Shown piece after piece: positions 15,822 through 24,617 of a stretch of DNA of 64,000 nucleotides. Position 1 is the first letter of the stretch. Each line of letters starts with the position of its first letter. This DNA is from an uncultured Bacteriovoracaceae bacterium (GTDB lineage: Bacteria; Bdellovibrionota; Bacteriovoracia; Bacteriovoracales; Bacteriovoracaceae), in contig CATLOT010000003.1 of the NCBI GenBank assembly GCA_950054155.1, positions 106,785 to 170,784 of the forward strand, given 5' to 3'. The position numbers and the translations under genes were made by a program. The notes under the pieces are model-generated. The model was not told the DNA's origin. It saw only the letters and a program-made list of their open reading frames with translations, and ran no database searches.

Positions 15822-16454
15822 ATGAGTACAACGAGTAAGATTTTATGGATTTTAGGTCTTATGTGCGTTTTTCTCTTTGTCCTTGTAACGGGAAGTAGCA
15901 ATGTTAGAAACTTTGAAAAAGTTCAAAGCTCCATAGAAGAAATCTATGAAGACCGTCTGGTGGTCAAAGGATTCATTTTTGATCTTGCCGCCCTTTTGCA
16001 TCGAAAAGAGATCGCCAATACGGCAAAGGACTCTAGCTTTTATACGCGTACAAATGATTCAATAAATGCACAGCTTGATGAGATCATCCGAGAGTTTAGA
16101 GCAACAAAACTAACCTCTTATGAAGAGGAGATGCTCGATAGATTTAGCTTGGGCGTTCAGGAATTGAAGGCCGTTGAAAAAGAATACAAGCTCGCCAATG
16201 GTTTTAATCTCAAAAAAATGGAAGAGAAGCGCTTATCAGATCGTACTCAAAGTTTACATGAAGACCTAAAAACTTTATTAGGAATTCAGTTATCAGAGGG
16301 ACGAAGAAAGCTTAAGTCCAGTGGGAAAGCCGTGAGCTCAATGTACACCTTCGCAAAAGTGGAAAACTACATAATGATTATATTTGGGGCACTTATTTTA
16401 CTCATCATTTTTGTCATACCAGGGCCTACAACTGCAGCAAAAGAAGAAAAGTAA
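15822..16454 (+). CDS. MCP-like four-helix sensor lacking a signalling domain
   Basis: A 210-aa inner-membrane protein. A first membrane helix (about 8-25) is followed by a long helical periplasmic region (about 30-180) resembling the four-helix-bundle ligand domain of chemoreceptors. A second membrane helix (about 181-200) precedes a ten-residue tail. The HAMP and methyl-accepting domains are absent. It may modulate other receptors or signalling proteins. GGGAG lies before the ATG, and it follows the pseudo-receiver gene on the same strand. It is not clearly truncated. Confidence 0.6.
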   Translation: MSTTSKILWILGLMCVFLFVLVTGSSNVRNFEKVQSSIEEIYEDRLVVKGFIFDLAALLHRKEIANTAKDSSFYTRTNDSINAQLDEIIREFRATKLTSYEEEMLDRFSLGVQELKAVEKEYKLANGFNLKKMEEKRLSDRTQSLHEDLKTLLGIQLSEGRRKLKSSGKAVSSMYTFAKVENYIMIIFGALILLIIFVIPGPTTAAKEEK

Positions 16455-16464
16455 AAACGACGCC

Positions 16465-16992
16465 TTAGAGAATGTCGCAAACCTCTTCTAGGTCTTTTGG
16501 AAAATTATTACGCATATCAAAAGCATCTTGATAGGAAAAGGTTTTCTCCATTGTGTGCTTTAAGCCACTCTCAAAGCTATGCTCAGGGTGACTCCAGTTA
16601 ACATCTGCATAGGTCACTAACTTAAAGGGACTACTCTTGAGATTCTCCCACTTTATCCCCAATGAATACTTCACCTTTGGTTTATCAGACTTTTTAAATT
16701 GAGAGGCCATTGAGATAATACCTTTTCGAGTTAATGCATTCTTTGTCTTTAGAGCTTGCGCTAAATTATCTTCAAAGGCAATGACCTCAATACATCCACA
16801 GTCACTCTTGTCATCAAAATGCCACTCTGGGTTTAATTCTCCAGTGCTCTCGCTTTCAAGATAGCGATAGGCAAAATTCTTTAAGGTAAAATCAAGATAC
16901 TCAACGATATCTCGACTCCCAGAGAGTTGTTCAAGAGCTTTTTCTTTCATTTCTTTTTCTAGTCTTATTTTCTCTTGATGATCAAAGGTCAT
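16465..16992 (-). CDS. Cytoplasmic protein of unknown function
   Basis: A 175-aa soluble protein with no signal peptide or membrane segment. The N-terminus is a charged helix (HQEKIRLEKEMKEKALEQL). A CGC motif lies near residue 65. No family recognised. It overlaps the end of the upstream solute-binding-type gene by 11 bases, so the two are probably translated from one transcript. Confidence 0.6.
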   Translation of the reverse strand: MTFDHQEKIRLEKEMKEKALEQLSGSRDIVEYLDFTLKNFAYRYLESESTGELNPEWHFDDKSDCGCIEVIAFEDNLAQALKTKNALTRKGIISMASQFKKSDKPKVKYSLGIKWENLKSSPFKLVTYADVNWSHPEHSFESGLKHTMEKTFSYQDAFDMRNNFPKDLEEVCDIL

Positions 16993-17764
16993 TTTCTATT
17001 CCAGCGTCAAATTCGTTTAAGATATGATCGTATTTACCATTTTTTTTTATTTTCTTTAAGCCTCTATTAAACTCTTTTATTAAACGCTCGCTCCATTTAT
17101 GTTTCCTCGAGAGAATGAGATGATAGGTACGCTCTTCAATGATATTTTTCGAGCGAGCGATTCGACGCCTTTGTTCAGGTGATATATTAGCTCTAATGTA
17201 ATACTGACCTACACGCTTAACATTAAGTATCGCATCAATTCTGTTAGCCAGAAGCCTTTTGAAGAGGTCATCATAGCCTGCTCCCCGATTGATCGTAAAC
17301 CAACCCTTTCTCACTCCTTCTTCAAGTGCAGGGTAAGCTGTATGAGCAGTTCCTCCAAAAACCTTTCCTTTTAAGTCTGACAGCTCATTCCATTCCCCGG
17401 GAGCCCCTTCTTTTAAAAAGAAGAGTGTTTGTTCATCAACAATTACGGGGTCACTAAAATAAAAGTCTTTCTCGCGCTCCTGATTTTTAATCCAAAGCAC
17501 TGATCCGTGCCATGGTTTCCCATCAACACCATAGCCATCTCTTCCATACAGGAAGGCTCTTTTCCAAGGGAAGAATCCATATTCAATCTCAATTCCGACC
17601 TCTTTGAAGGCACTACTGACTATTCTCGACCCTAGTCCATGTTGAGGTAATCTCTCAGATAAATAGGGAGCCCACTCTCCGTTGGTGATTCGTACAACCT
17701 CTTGCCCCATTAACGAAAAGGAAAGTGTAAAAGTTGCGAATGACAAAAATAACTTTTTGATCAT
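16982..17764 (-). CDS. Periplasmic solute-binding protein family 3-like
   Basis: A 260-aa protein with a signal peptide (MIKKLFLSFATFTLSFSLMG). The ATG at 17764 lies six bases after GGAG and is preferred over the GTG at 17776. The two-lobe binding-protein pattern is visible: ITNGEWAPYLSE, PWKRAFLYG, FYFSDPVIVDEQTLFFLKEG, LSDLKGKVFGGTAHTAYPAL and a closing lobe. No transport genes are adjacent. It sits 15 bases after the histidine kinase gene in the same direction, so it may act as an accessory ligand sensor for that kinase; this is inference. Confidence 0.75.
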   Translation of the reverse strand: MIKKLFLSFATFTLSFSLMGQEVVRITNGEWAPYLSERLPQHGLGSRIVSSAFKEVGIEIEYGFFPWKRAFLYGRDGYGVDGKPWHGSVLWIKNQEREKDFYFSDPVIVDEQTLFFLKEGAPGEWNELSDLKGKVFGGTAHTAYPALEEGVRKGWFTINRGAGYDDLFKRLLANRIDAILNVKRVGQYYIRANISPEQRRRIARSKNIIEERTYHLILSRKHKWSERLIKEFNRGLKKIKKNGKYDHILNEFDAGIENDL

Positions 17765-17779
17765 CTCAAACTCCACCCC

Positions 17780-19084
17780 TTAGTTATCTATGCTTCTAAA
17801 ATAGACTTTAAAAGTAGTGCCACAACTTTTTTCATCTACTTCTTTAGAAACAGATGAAATTTCCATGTGGCCACCAAACTTTTCAACATAGGTTTTTACG
17901 ATTGGCATGCCAAAACCCGTTCCTAATTCACCAGCTGTTCCCAAGCGAGATGTTTTCTTTGAGGCATCAAAGAGGATCTCAAGAAGGCTTTTTGGAATTC
18001 CAACTCCATAATCTCTAATAACAACGCAATGAAACTCTTCAACTTTATGAATTTTAATTTCTATACGACCTTCATTTTCAGAAAATTTAACAGCATTGCT
18101 TAATATATTAGAAAGGATCTGAGACTCAAGTGTCGCCTTATCAGCTTTAATAGAGTGATTATCGCCCTCTACATCTAAAATTATCTCTAAATTTTTCTTT
18201 TTAATTTGTTCTTCAAAAATATCAAGAACAAATTCAATGGATTTATTGAGTGAGACTTCCTTGACGTTTAAACTCATTTTCCCGCTTTGAGCGACTTCCC
18301 AGTACCGTACTTGCTGGATGATTCCCTCAATAGCATCAATTGGCTTTTGAATCTTACCCATCATTTCAATAGACTTTTTCTCATCCGATCTTTGGATTAA
18401 GAATTCAAGCCTAGCCTTTATTGTCATGAGCGGGTTTGAGATATCATGACACAAAACTCTAATCAGGGTATGAATCTGATTATTTTTTTGAGTTTGTATA
18501 TTGTCGTTATGATCCATTAAGACCACAAAAATATAGATCAGAATAGTTGATAGAAAAATCCAACCAAAGACCATCAACCCTTGAGCAATCAACCACCCTT
18601 CTTCATCAATTGCATTGATAAACGTGAAATCAGATTTTTGAAGGTAGAGATATATTCCCGCAACCCAGACTGTGATAAGAAACCAAGTGATAACACCACG
18701 CTTTCCTAAAATAATCCCCCCCAACATCGGCAAGATCCCAAACCAGATCAAAATATTGGAATTAAAACCACCCGTATAGAAAGCAAATGTCGCTTGATGG
18801 ATGAGACCTGAACCAATCAAAGCATTGCCTGCTAAGGAAATGCTTCCAGGCCACCGCAATAACAAAGGACTTAAAAGATGGATAAGAGCCATTAAAAAGC
18901 CAACTCTGCCAGGAATAGGATGATCTATTTCTAAGTAAGCTAAAAAGGCGTAGGCCCACATCAGCAGCCCCGTCGAGAACATCGTTGCTATTTGGGTGTG
19001 GGCCTGCCAACGCTCGTAAGAGCGGTCGGCTACATCCGTCAGAAAATCATAGAGAGAGAAATAAATTCTACTCAAAAATCGCAT
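17780..19084 (-). CDS. Membrane histidine kinase
   Basis: A 434-aa sensor kinase. Six hydrophobic segments occupy about residues 25-200 with almost no periplasmic loops, so the signal is probably membrane-borne or supplied by a partner. The kinase core has the H-box CHDISNPLM, the N-box ILSNAVKF, DYGVGIP and GTGFGMPIV, all intact. No response regulator is adjacent. The ATG at 19084 is the first in-frame ATG that keeps the start clear of the divergent gene; a longer start at 19165 would overlap it. No good Shine-Dalgarno sequence is seen. Confidence 0.85.
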   Translation of the reverse strand: MRFLSRIYFSLYDFLTDVADRSYERWQAHTQIATMFSTGLLMWAYAFLAYLEIDHPIPGRVGFLMALIHLLSPLLLRWPGSISLAGNALIGSGLIHQATFAFYTGGFNSNILIWFGILPMLGGIILGKRGVITWFLITVWVAGIYLYLQKSDFTFINAIDEEGWLIAQGLMVFGWIFLSTILIYIFVVLMDHNDNIQTQKNNQIHTLIRVLCHDISNPLMTIKARLEFLIQRSDEKKSIEMMGKIQKPIDAIEGIIQQVRYWEVAQSGKMSLNVKEVSLNKSIEFVLDIFEEQIKKKNLEIILDVEGDNHSIKADKATLESQILSNILSNAVKFSENEGRIEIKIHKVEEFHCVVIRDYGVGIPKSLLEILFDASKKTSRLGTAGELGTGFGMPIVKTYVEKFGGHMEISSVSKEVDEKSCGTTFKVYFRSIDN

Positions 19085-19163
19085 AAAAAGAGCATAGCAT
19101 AATTTCTCCCTTCTCTGGATAATACTCAATTTAATTTTAGAAAAAACCGTGCTAGAAGCTTCC

Positions 19164-19976
19164 ATGAGCTTCTACCAATTTACGCAGTACAAGAAAATTA
19201 TCAAAACCGTAATTGCGCAGAAGAAGTCGCAAGGAGATAATGTGACCAATAAGGAATTGGCACAGCGTATTCCTATTCAAGCGACCTACCTTTCTAAATT
19301 TTTTAATGACCCTCTCTCCCACCTCAAAGACGAAACTCTTTTTCGCCTCGGAAAGGTTCTAGACCTCAGTCCTAAAGAATGTGATTTCCTTATTCTTCTT
19401 AAGCATTATGAAACGTCAGAAACGCCAGAACATAGAGAGTTTCTCTTTCAAAAAATTAATGATCTCTGTAAACAGGCCCAAGGGGACACTCTCGGAGAAG
19501 TTGATAAAATCGCCTTTGAGAGCATGTATCTTCTCAATCCCAAGTGTATGCTTGTTCAAATGGCCCTGAATATTTCCCTTTATCGACAAAACCCCCGATT
19601 GTTGTGCCAGCCTCTTAAACTGAATATTAATCAGCTCATTGAAATTCTAGATCTTCTTGAAAAGAACGAATTTATCATCAGAGATGAGGACCCGTTACAA
19701 ATTAAACATGTCAACATACCAAAGTTTCATCTCAAGTCTGATCAATTAATGAGAACTCATCAATACTTACTGAAGTCCATGATTCCGAGTAAATTACAAG
19801 AGGTTGCCGAGGAAGATAAAAAGAGCTTCTTGGTGACACTCAACCTGGATGAGAGGGCTTATGAAAAATGCCTTGAACGATTTAGTAATTTTGTTGAAGA
19901 CCTTAAAGAGATTAATAAAGAATCAAAGGCAGAAGGTGTTTATCAAATTTCATTTGATCTTTTTAAATGGTGCTAA
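19164..19976 (+). CDS. TIGR02147-family regulator
   Basis: A 270-aa protein of the TIGR02147 (DUF4423) family, which is expanded in Bdellovibrionota and Fibrobacteres. The N-terminus is an XRE-like DNA-binding region (NKELAQRIPIQATYLSKFFND, DETLFRLGKVLDLSP). A characteristic C-terminus includes LNLDERAYEKCLERF and YQISFDLFKWC. The start at ATG 19164 is chosen over GTG 19149. It is divergent from the kinase gene and may control it. A strong hairpin follows the stop. Confidence 0.85.
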   Translation: MSFYQFTQYKKIIKTVIAQKKSQGDNVTNKELAQRIPIQATYLSKFFNDPLSHLKDETLFRLGKVLDLSPKECDFLILLKHYETSETPEHREFLFQKINDLCKQAQGDTLGEVDKIAFESMYLLNPKCMLVQMALNISLYRQNPRLLCQPLKLNINQLIEILDLLEKNEFIIRDEDPLQIKHVNIPKFHLKSDQLMRTHQYLLKSMIPSKLQEVAEEDKKSFLVTLNLDERAYEKCLERFSNFVEDLKEINKESKAEGVYQISFDLFKWC

Positions 19977-20021
19977 CCAAAGAAGGCCCTTCTCCCAGGT
20001 TTGAGAGAAAGGCCCTTTGGT
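19976..20021. terminator. Terminator hairpin between convergent genes
   Basis: ACCAAAG...GGCC on the left pairs with GGCCCTTTGGT on the right, with a small bulge, forming a long stem immediately after the TIGR02147 stop codon and before the beta-barrel gene end. Confidence 0.6.
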
Positions 20022-20027
20022 AAGAGT

Positions 20028-20648
20028 CTAGAAAACCATTCCTACACCCACAGAAAAGTAAGTTCCTGAATAGTCAATTTCAGAAGCAGATGAAAATGAC
20101 TCACTCACTTGTTCAATTTCAGCTTTCGCATGCTGATAACCAGCGGCCATGAAAGGTACAAACTCACCAATTACGTAGCGTGCACCGAGCGAAAAGTTAG
20201 CATAAGGAAGAGCTTTGGTATCCGATTCATAGGTTTCCCCAAATATATCGGCTCGACTCTTCGCAAGACCTAAACCAACATCAATCGTTGTAAACGGTTT
20301 TAAAATACTTCCCCAAAGATCAATATCATAGGTTAAGCTTTGGCCTACAGAGAGAATATTCATTTCCATTTCGTAGGAAAAAAGTCCGCTCATGCCTGTA
20401 TCGGTATTCAGGTTACGAATACTAAAACGACTTGCAGAGTTCCAAGTATCTTTCTTAATCCATTCATATTCTACACCCACTTCATAACCGGTAGCAGTCT
20501 CTTCTTCACCAGCAATCTCGGCACCCGAGTTGGTTCGCGTCAAAGCCACGTAAGGCATCAGTCCTAAGCTTTCTTTACTTGTATTCGCTATTTCTTGGGC
20601 ACCAACAGTTGTGCCCATTAAAAAAGATAATAGAATTAGGTTCTTCAT
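20028..20648 (-). CDS. Outer-membrane beta-barrel protein
   Basis: A 206-aa protein with a signal peptide (MKNLILLSFLMGTTVGA). Alternating hydrophobic strands run throughout and the C-terminus ends in the aromatic pattern TYFSVGVGMVF, as in eight-stranded OmpA/OmpW-type barrels. The start at 20648 is preferred over 20660. It directly follows the lipoprotein gene at 20664 and is probably in an operon with it. The specific barrel family is not certain. Confidence 0.7.
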   Translation of the reverse strand: MKNLILLSFLMGTTVGAQEIANTSKESLGLMPYVALTRTNSGAEIAGEEETATGYEVGVEYEWIKKDTWNSASRFSIRNLNTDTGMSGLFSYEMEMNILSVGQSLTYDIDLWGSILKPFTTIDVGLGLAKSRADIFGETYESDTKALPYANFSLGARYVIGEFVPFMAAGYQHAKAEIEQVSESFSSASEIDYSGTYFSVGVGMVF

Positions 20649-20663
20649 TATTTTCTCCACGCC

Positions 20664-21080
20664 TTAACTACATTTGTAAGTGATTTGCCATTCTTTTTCT
20701 TGAGTTGTTGTACTTGTTTTTGATGTTTGATCAGCTGTCTCTGACTTCAAAGGAATACCGAAAAGGGAACCAAACTGAGTGCTTCCCCCCTCTCGACTTC
20801 TTGAGTTGGAATTGGTGGTTGTACCAATCACGACCTCACCTTCATCTGTTATCTGACTCTTCTTTGAGCCACAATTAGAATTCATAAAGTTGAGCGCAAG
20901 ATCACGGTCCTCTTTACGATGTTCAAGCTTAAGAGCGACAACACCAGAGCGACCCGGTTTCTTTTTTACATTCCTTGCATAAGGGCGGTACTTATTCATC
21001 CCAGCACAAGAAGGTAAAAGAGCGAGAATGCTTAAAATGATGAGCGGTTTTGTATTCTTACCAAAGTTCTTCGATTTCAT
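20664..21080 (-). CDS. Lipoprotein of unknown function
   Basis: A 138-aa protein starting at ATG 21080 with GGAGG six bases upstream. The lipobox LLPSC lies near residue 25. The mature part is Ser/Thr-rich, with a low-complexity stretch (TNSNSRSREGG) and only two further cysteines. It is co-oriented with the beta-barrel gene, and the intergenic gap is 15 bases if the short barrel start is used. No family recognised. Confidence 0.6.
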   Translation of the reverse strand: MKSKNFGKNTKPLIILSILALLPSCAGMNKYRPYARNVKKKPGRSGVVALKLEHRKEDRDLALNFMNSNCGSKKSQITDEGEVVIGTTTNSNSRSREGGSTQFGSLFGIPLKSETADQTSKTSTTTQEKEWQITYKCS

Positions 21081-21302
21081 ATTTTCCTCCACGTTTGAAA
21101 TCTTTTCTGTTGAAAACATCATTCTCGAAGAAAGCTAGGATGAAAAAGAAGTGAGAGTATAAGGAAGGCCAAAAGACTATACTATCGCTGTAAGAACAAT
21201 GTGATTACAAGTAGTTATATGCGTCAATTGAACACTTTTCATTGACACATTCCTCTTAGAAACGATAGGAAATCAAGACTATCTCTATAGAGTGAGGAAA
21301 TG

Positions 21303-21959
21303 ATGAAGCATCTTTTGATAAGCGGCTTATGCTTTTTATTTTTTAGTCTTAATGGTTTTGCCCTAACAATAGAGGATTTCGGCTGGACCCTTGAAGACCT
21401 TGATCGCCAATACTCCCACCTCACCTTTGAAGAAGCTTTAAAGTGTGGCGACAAAGCTGTATTTCAATCAGCAAAGTATATGTGTAAAGAGACCTGTCAA
21501 AATCAAGGTGGCTTCTCCATGTGCCAAACAGAGTGTGTCGATGCCACAATTTCATCCGAGTTTGTCACTCAGGAAGTATTGAATTGTACAGCTGATGAAG
21601 TTACGATTTTTAGTTCAGATGGCGACATCAGAAAAATTACAAGACAAGATTTTCTTCGCTATAAAAAGAATCCTCTTAGAGAATTACTTCATCAAATTCA
21701 TTTTTATCGTGATCGTGTTGCGAAAATAGTCGTTACAAGTTCTTACCCGAAAGAACACACTCTTAACTGGAAAACACCCCAGGAGAGGAAAGTAAGAGCT
21801 CAATTCATTCGTGCCACATTTGAAGGACAAAACCCTAATCAGTTTGCCCAAGCCCTTTTAACGGTTATCAATGACTCTACTATTCCTTGGTTTGCCCAAG
21901 CAGCTAGAATTCGAATTGAAAGAGAAGGTACTTACTGGAGGCTTCATGAAGTTAAGTAA
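21303..21959 (+). CDS. Secreted cysteine-rich protein
   Basis: A 218-aa exported protein (signal MKHLLISGLCFLFFSLNGFA) with a cysteine cluster at about residues 49-80 (KYMCKETCQNQ, FSMCQTECVD), probably disulfide-bonded. The second of two adjacent ATGs is chosen because it lies five bases after GAGG. It starts a three-gene operon of secreted proteins and overlaps the metalloprotease gene by 14 bases. A candidate promoter begins with TTGACA at 21242. Function unknown. Confidence 0.65.
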   Translation: MKHLLISGLCFLFFSLNGFALTIEDFGWTLEDLDRQYSHLTFEEALKCGDKAVFQSAKYMCKETCQNQGGFSMCQTECVDATISSEFVTQEVLNCTADEVTIFSSDGDIRKITRQDFLRYKKNPLRELLHQIHFYRDRVAKIVVTSSYPKEHTLNWKTPQERKVRAQFIRATFEGQNPNQFAQALLTVINDSTIPWFAQAARIRIEREGTYWRLHEVK

Positions 21960-23136
21960 ACTCCTCATTCTCTTTAGTGTCCTCTTTCTCTCCTTCTCTC
22001 TATCGGCTGCAGATGAATCAGGCTGGATTAGCTCAGGTGGTGAAAGTTTTTACGACGCCAAAAACCCTTGGATTCTTCACAGTAAAGATATTTCCTATTG
22101 CCTTGAAATGGACCAAGTTGGTTTTCCTCTCAATAGGGCTGAAGTCCTTGCTATTATTGAAGAGTCTTTTCACTATTGGCAGACAGAATTCTCTAAAACA
22201 GGAGAAATTTCAAACTCCCCCTTTAGAAAGTCCTATAAGCTTGGAAAGAATAGAATTACATTTAAAGAGAGATGTTCAGGTTTTGAAGACATTGAGTTTA
22301 AGCTAGGCAAAGGTCAGCTCGATCAGGAGGAACTTAGTTTTCTAGAGGAAAATGGTCATAGCTACCTTGGTGTAGCCGTGAGAAAGCAATATGATCGCAA
22401 GAGCTTAAGAGGAAATGGCTTTATTTTCATCTCTTCGCATAAAGATATTAAAGAAAATTTCAGTTCTCCTGATCTCTACCCCACACCATGGAAGCACCAT
22501 CAGCTCTTGATGCTGACATTAATTCATGAGCTTGGGCATGTCTTTGGAATTCCTCATATGGGTAACTCCATAATGGCCGAAGCCTTTCTCGATGTTATGA
22601 CATCTAAATACTTTTACAGAGCCTTTATTTCCTATGGAGTTGAATCTTTTCTCGCCCCGCCAAAAGAAACAAAGCGATGCACTCTCATCGATACAGACAT
22701 GTACAATTTCTTTAATCTAGATTTTAGAAAGTACAACTGCCTCTACATAAAGAAACTCAGTGACTCACAATACGACATCTACGCTTCTCTTAATCAAGGT
22801 AAACAGGAGAAGGTTGCTAGTCTTGTTAGTTTATCTCCCGATGTCTATGGCCTAGAATCTAAGCCAATTGGCTATCTCAGACTCACAAAAGATCAAGAGC
22901 TCTTTAGATCTGATACAACTAACTTTAGACACCTTATCGCGGGACCTCTTATTGAAAGATATAAGCTCACAGGGAAACTGATAAACCACAAAACATTTAG
23001 CTCTTATCCCGTCACGATGAGTGTCTCACCCGAATCAATTTCGGTAATTTCGACTCTTAAAGATAGATTTGTCACAGTCTATTCGTACGACTCCCTCTAC
23101 TCAAATATTCTCAGTGAAACATTCTTTGTTGAGTAG
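21946..23136 (+). CDS. Secreted matrixin-like zinc metalloprotease
   Basis: A 396-aa exported protein (signal MKLSKLLILFSVLFLSFSLSA) with CTGGAGG before the ATG at 21946. The zinc site is IHELGHVFGIPHMG, a full HExxHxxGxxH metzincin motif, followed by a methionine-containing segment. The catalytic region is at about residues 185-215. The C-terminal 180 residues are a separate domain of unknown role. It probably degrades envelope or prey protein. It lies between two genes for small secreted proteins that could be partners or inhibitors. Confidence 0.8.
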   Translation: MKLSKLLILFSVLFLSFSLSAADESGWISSGGESFYDAKNPWILHSKDISYCLEMDQVGFPLNRAEVLAIIEESFHYWQTEFSKTGEISNSPFRKSYKLGKNRITFKERCSGFEDIEFKLGKGQLDQEELSFLEENGHSYLGVAVRKQYDRKSLRGNGFIFISSHKDIKENFSSPDLYPTPWKHHQLLMLTLIHELGHVFGIPHMGNSIMAEAFLDVMTSKYFYRAFISYGVESFLAPPKETKRCTLIDTDMYNFFNLDFRKYNCLYIKKLSDSQYDIYASLNQGKQEKVASLVSLSPDVYGLESKPIGYLRLTKDQELFRSDTTNFRHLIAGPLIERYKLTGKLINHKTFSSYPVTMSVSPESISVISTLKDRFVTVYSYDSLYSNILSETFFVE

Positions 23137-23143
23137 GATTAAC

Positions 23144-23722
23144 ATGAAAATACTTATTTCCATTATTATTGCGTTTAATATTCTTTCTCTAAAGGCAGAA
23201 CCCTTCGGTTATTTTAAAAGTTTCTTTGATCGAGAAGTCGAAATCACTCATGACCCAGAATTTCCCGAGTATGAATATGTAAATGCTAAGAATGATATTT
23301 ATCAGATGCTTAAAACAGGCCCTAATACTGGTATTGGCCTTGCCCTTAACATGAGCCTAAAAGAATCCGGCCGCTATGCCTTTTGGCTCCACAAAATTGA
23401 TCATCGATGGAAAAATGGCGCGCGACAGATTAGGTTTGGCAAATGCCGTGCCTATAACGGCAACTGGGAATATAAAGAAGGAAAACTCTTCTTAGGCAAC
23501 GATCTCATTCTTGAAGCTGCCTATATTGATGGAATGAATGCTCTAAAAGCAACTTTTGTAGAGGCTCAAAAACCGGCGGGAACAGAGAGTATTGAGACAA
23601 CTTTAAATGATGGCTCTATTGATACTCTGATGGGACTTCAACCCAATGCTGACGATGGATTTCGCTGTGGAGGGTTTTCACTCCCCTTTTGGCTGCCTAT
23701 TCCAAGTGAGCGCCCTTGGTAA
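23144..23722 (+). CDS. Secreted protein of unknown function
   Basis: A 192-aa exported protein (signal MKILISIIIAFNILSLKA). The ATG at 23144 follows GTAGGA by about six bases and comes seven bases after the protease stop codon. Predicted mostly beta structure with two cysteines. It is the third gene of the metalloprotease operon. A periplasmic inhibitor or carrier for the protease is possible but unsupported by motif. Confidence 0.6.
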   Translation: MKILISIIIAFNILSLKAEPFGYFKSFFDREVEITHDPEFPEYEYVNAKNDIYQMLKTGPNTGIGLALNMSLKESGRYAFWLHKIDHRWKNGARQIRFGKCRAYNGNWEYKEGKLFLGNDLILEAAYIDGMNALKATFVEAQKPAGTESIETTLNDGSIDTLMGLQPNADDGFRCGGFSLPFWLPIPSERPW

Positions 23723-23729
23723 TCTGTGA

Positions 23730-24497
23730 TCAAAAGTTCACTTGAACTTTGAATCCAATTTTATTGGGGATAAAGTTAGAGCCTCTAAAGTTGTCCCTAT
23801 CTAGAACATCCATTGGACCTGATACATCTTGCAGTAATGGAATATCGACCGTCGGCATGAGAGTGACATTACTGCGCTCTCCTCGAAAGAGTTCATAGTT
23901 CACTCCGGTACTTAAAGAGAAATCCAAAAGACTGACTTTCTCTCCCTTTTCATCCCTGATCTTTTCTTCATCAACTTCTATTGAGAGGGGAACTCTCCAA
24001 TGATCTGTAATTCTAATTCCATCTAAAACCTGTTGAGGCATCTCAGTATCACTTTGGTCTCCAACAGTCCCAAGAAAACTATGACCCTCGTCAAAGCAAG
24101 TGCCAATTTTCTTCTCATTCCCCTCTTCATTTAAGTAGTAAAGATCGTACAAGAGATAGTCACTTCCAGAAACACTTTCTCTTTCAGTTTTATAGTTAGA
24201 GACAGCACGAGACCTTAAAAAGAGGTTTTCTTTCTTATATTTTTCACGTGCATCGGACTCCAGAGACTGGCAACTGAGAAGGTGTATTCCAGATTCTAAA
24301 TTTGGAAAGTGAAGCACCCCCTCTTCACAATCAGAGTAATTCGAAAATTGAGCGTTATTAAGAAGGTCAAGTACACTAACAGCATCACCAATCATTACCG
24401 CCATTGCCTCATTTTCAATATTGGAATCATCTGCCACAAGTGAAGGACTGATAGAACATAGGAAAAAGAATATTATCATGAAGTCATGAATTATCAT
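23730..24497 (-). CDS. Exported protein of unknown function
   Basis: A 255-aa protein with an N-terminal signal peptide (MIIHDFMIIFFFLCSISPSLVA). The last 70 residues alternate hydrophobic and polar residues and end in VQVNF, hinting at membrane strands, but the N-terminal part is soluble. It is divergent from the radical SAM gene and shares a symmetric upstream element with it. Its 3' end is seven bases from the convergent gene. No family recognised. Confidence 0.55.
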   Translation of the reverse strand: MIIHDFMIIFFFLCSISPSLVADDSNIENEAMAVMIGDAVSVLDLLNNAQFSNYSDCEEGVLHFPNLESGIHLLSCQSLESDAREKYKKENLFLRSRAVSNYKTERESVSGSDYLLYDLYYLNEEGNEKKIGTCFDEGHSFLGTVGDQSDTEMPQQVLDGIRITDHWRVPLSIEVDEEKIRDEKGEKVSLLDFSLSTGVNYELFRGERSNVTLMPTVDIPLLQDVSGPMDVLDRDNFRGSNFIPNKIGFKVQVNF

Positions 24498-24506
24498 CTC
24501 TACTAT

Positions 24507-24605
24507 CTTATCAGTCTTTAGACATCATCTTGAGAAGGAAATAACTTCTCAAAAGAAGGCTGTATTAGCAGATATAATCATTTATAATCAGAAAAGACTG
24601 ATAAG
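24507..24605. promoter_or_regulatory. Symmetric divergent control region
   Basis: Perfect 13-bp inverted copies of CTTATCAGTCTTT lie at 24507-24519 and, reversed, at 24593-24605; each ends just upstream of one of the two divergent start codons. A second palindrome, TTGAGAAG-N7-CTTCTCAA, occupies 24530-24552. Each 13-mer contains ACTGATAA, a one-base variant of the FliA -10 core. Two TATAAT-like boxes lie at about 24573 and 24583. Confidence 0.5.
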
Positions 24606-24617
24606 GTTTTACTGCAG

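Noticed and set aside
21242..21270. TTGACA-based promoter for the metalloprotease operon
   Set aside because: The -35 is perfect but the -10 (ATAGGA/GATAGG) is weak, so it is mentioned only within the gene entry.
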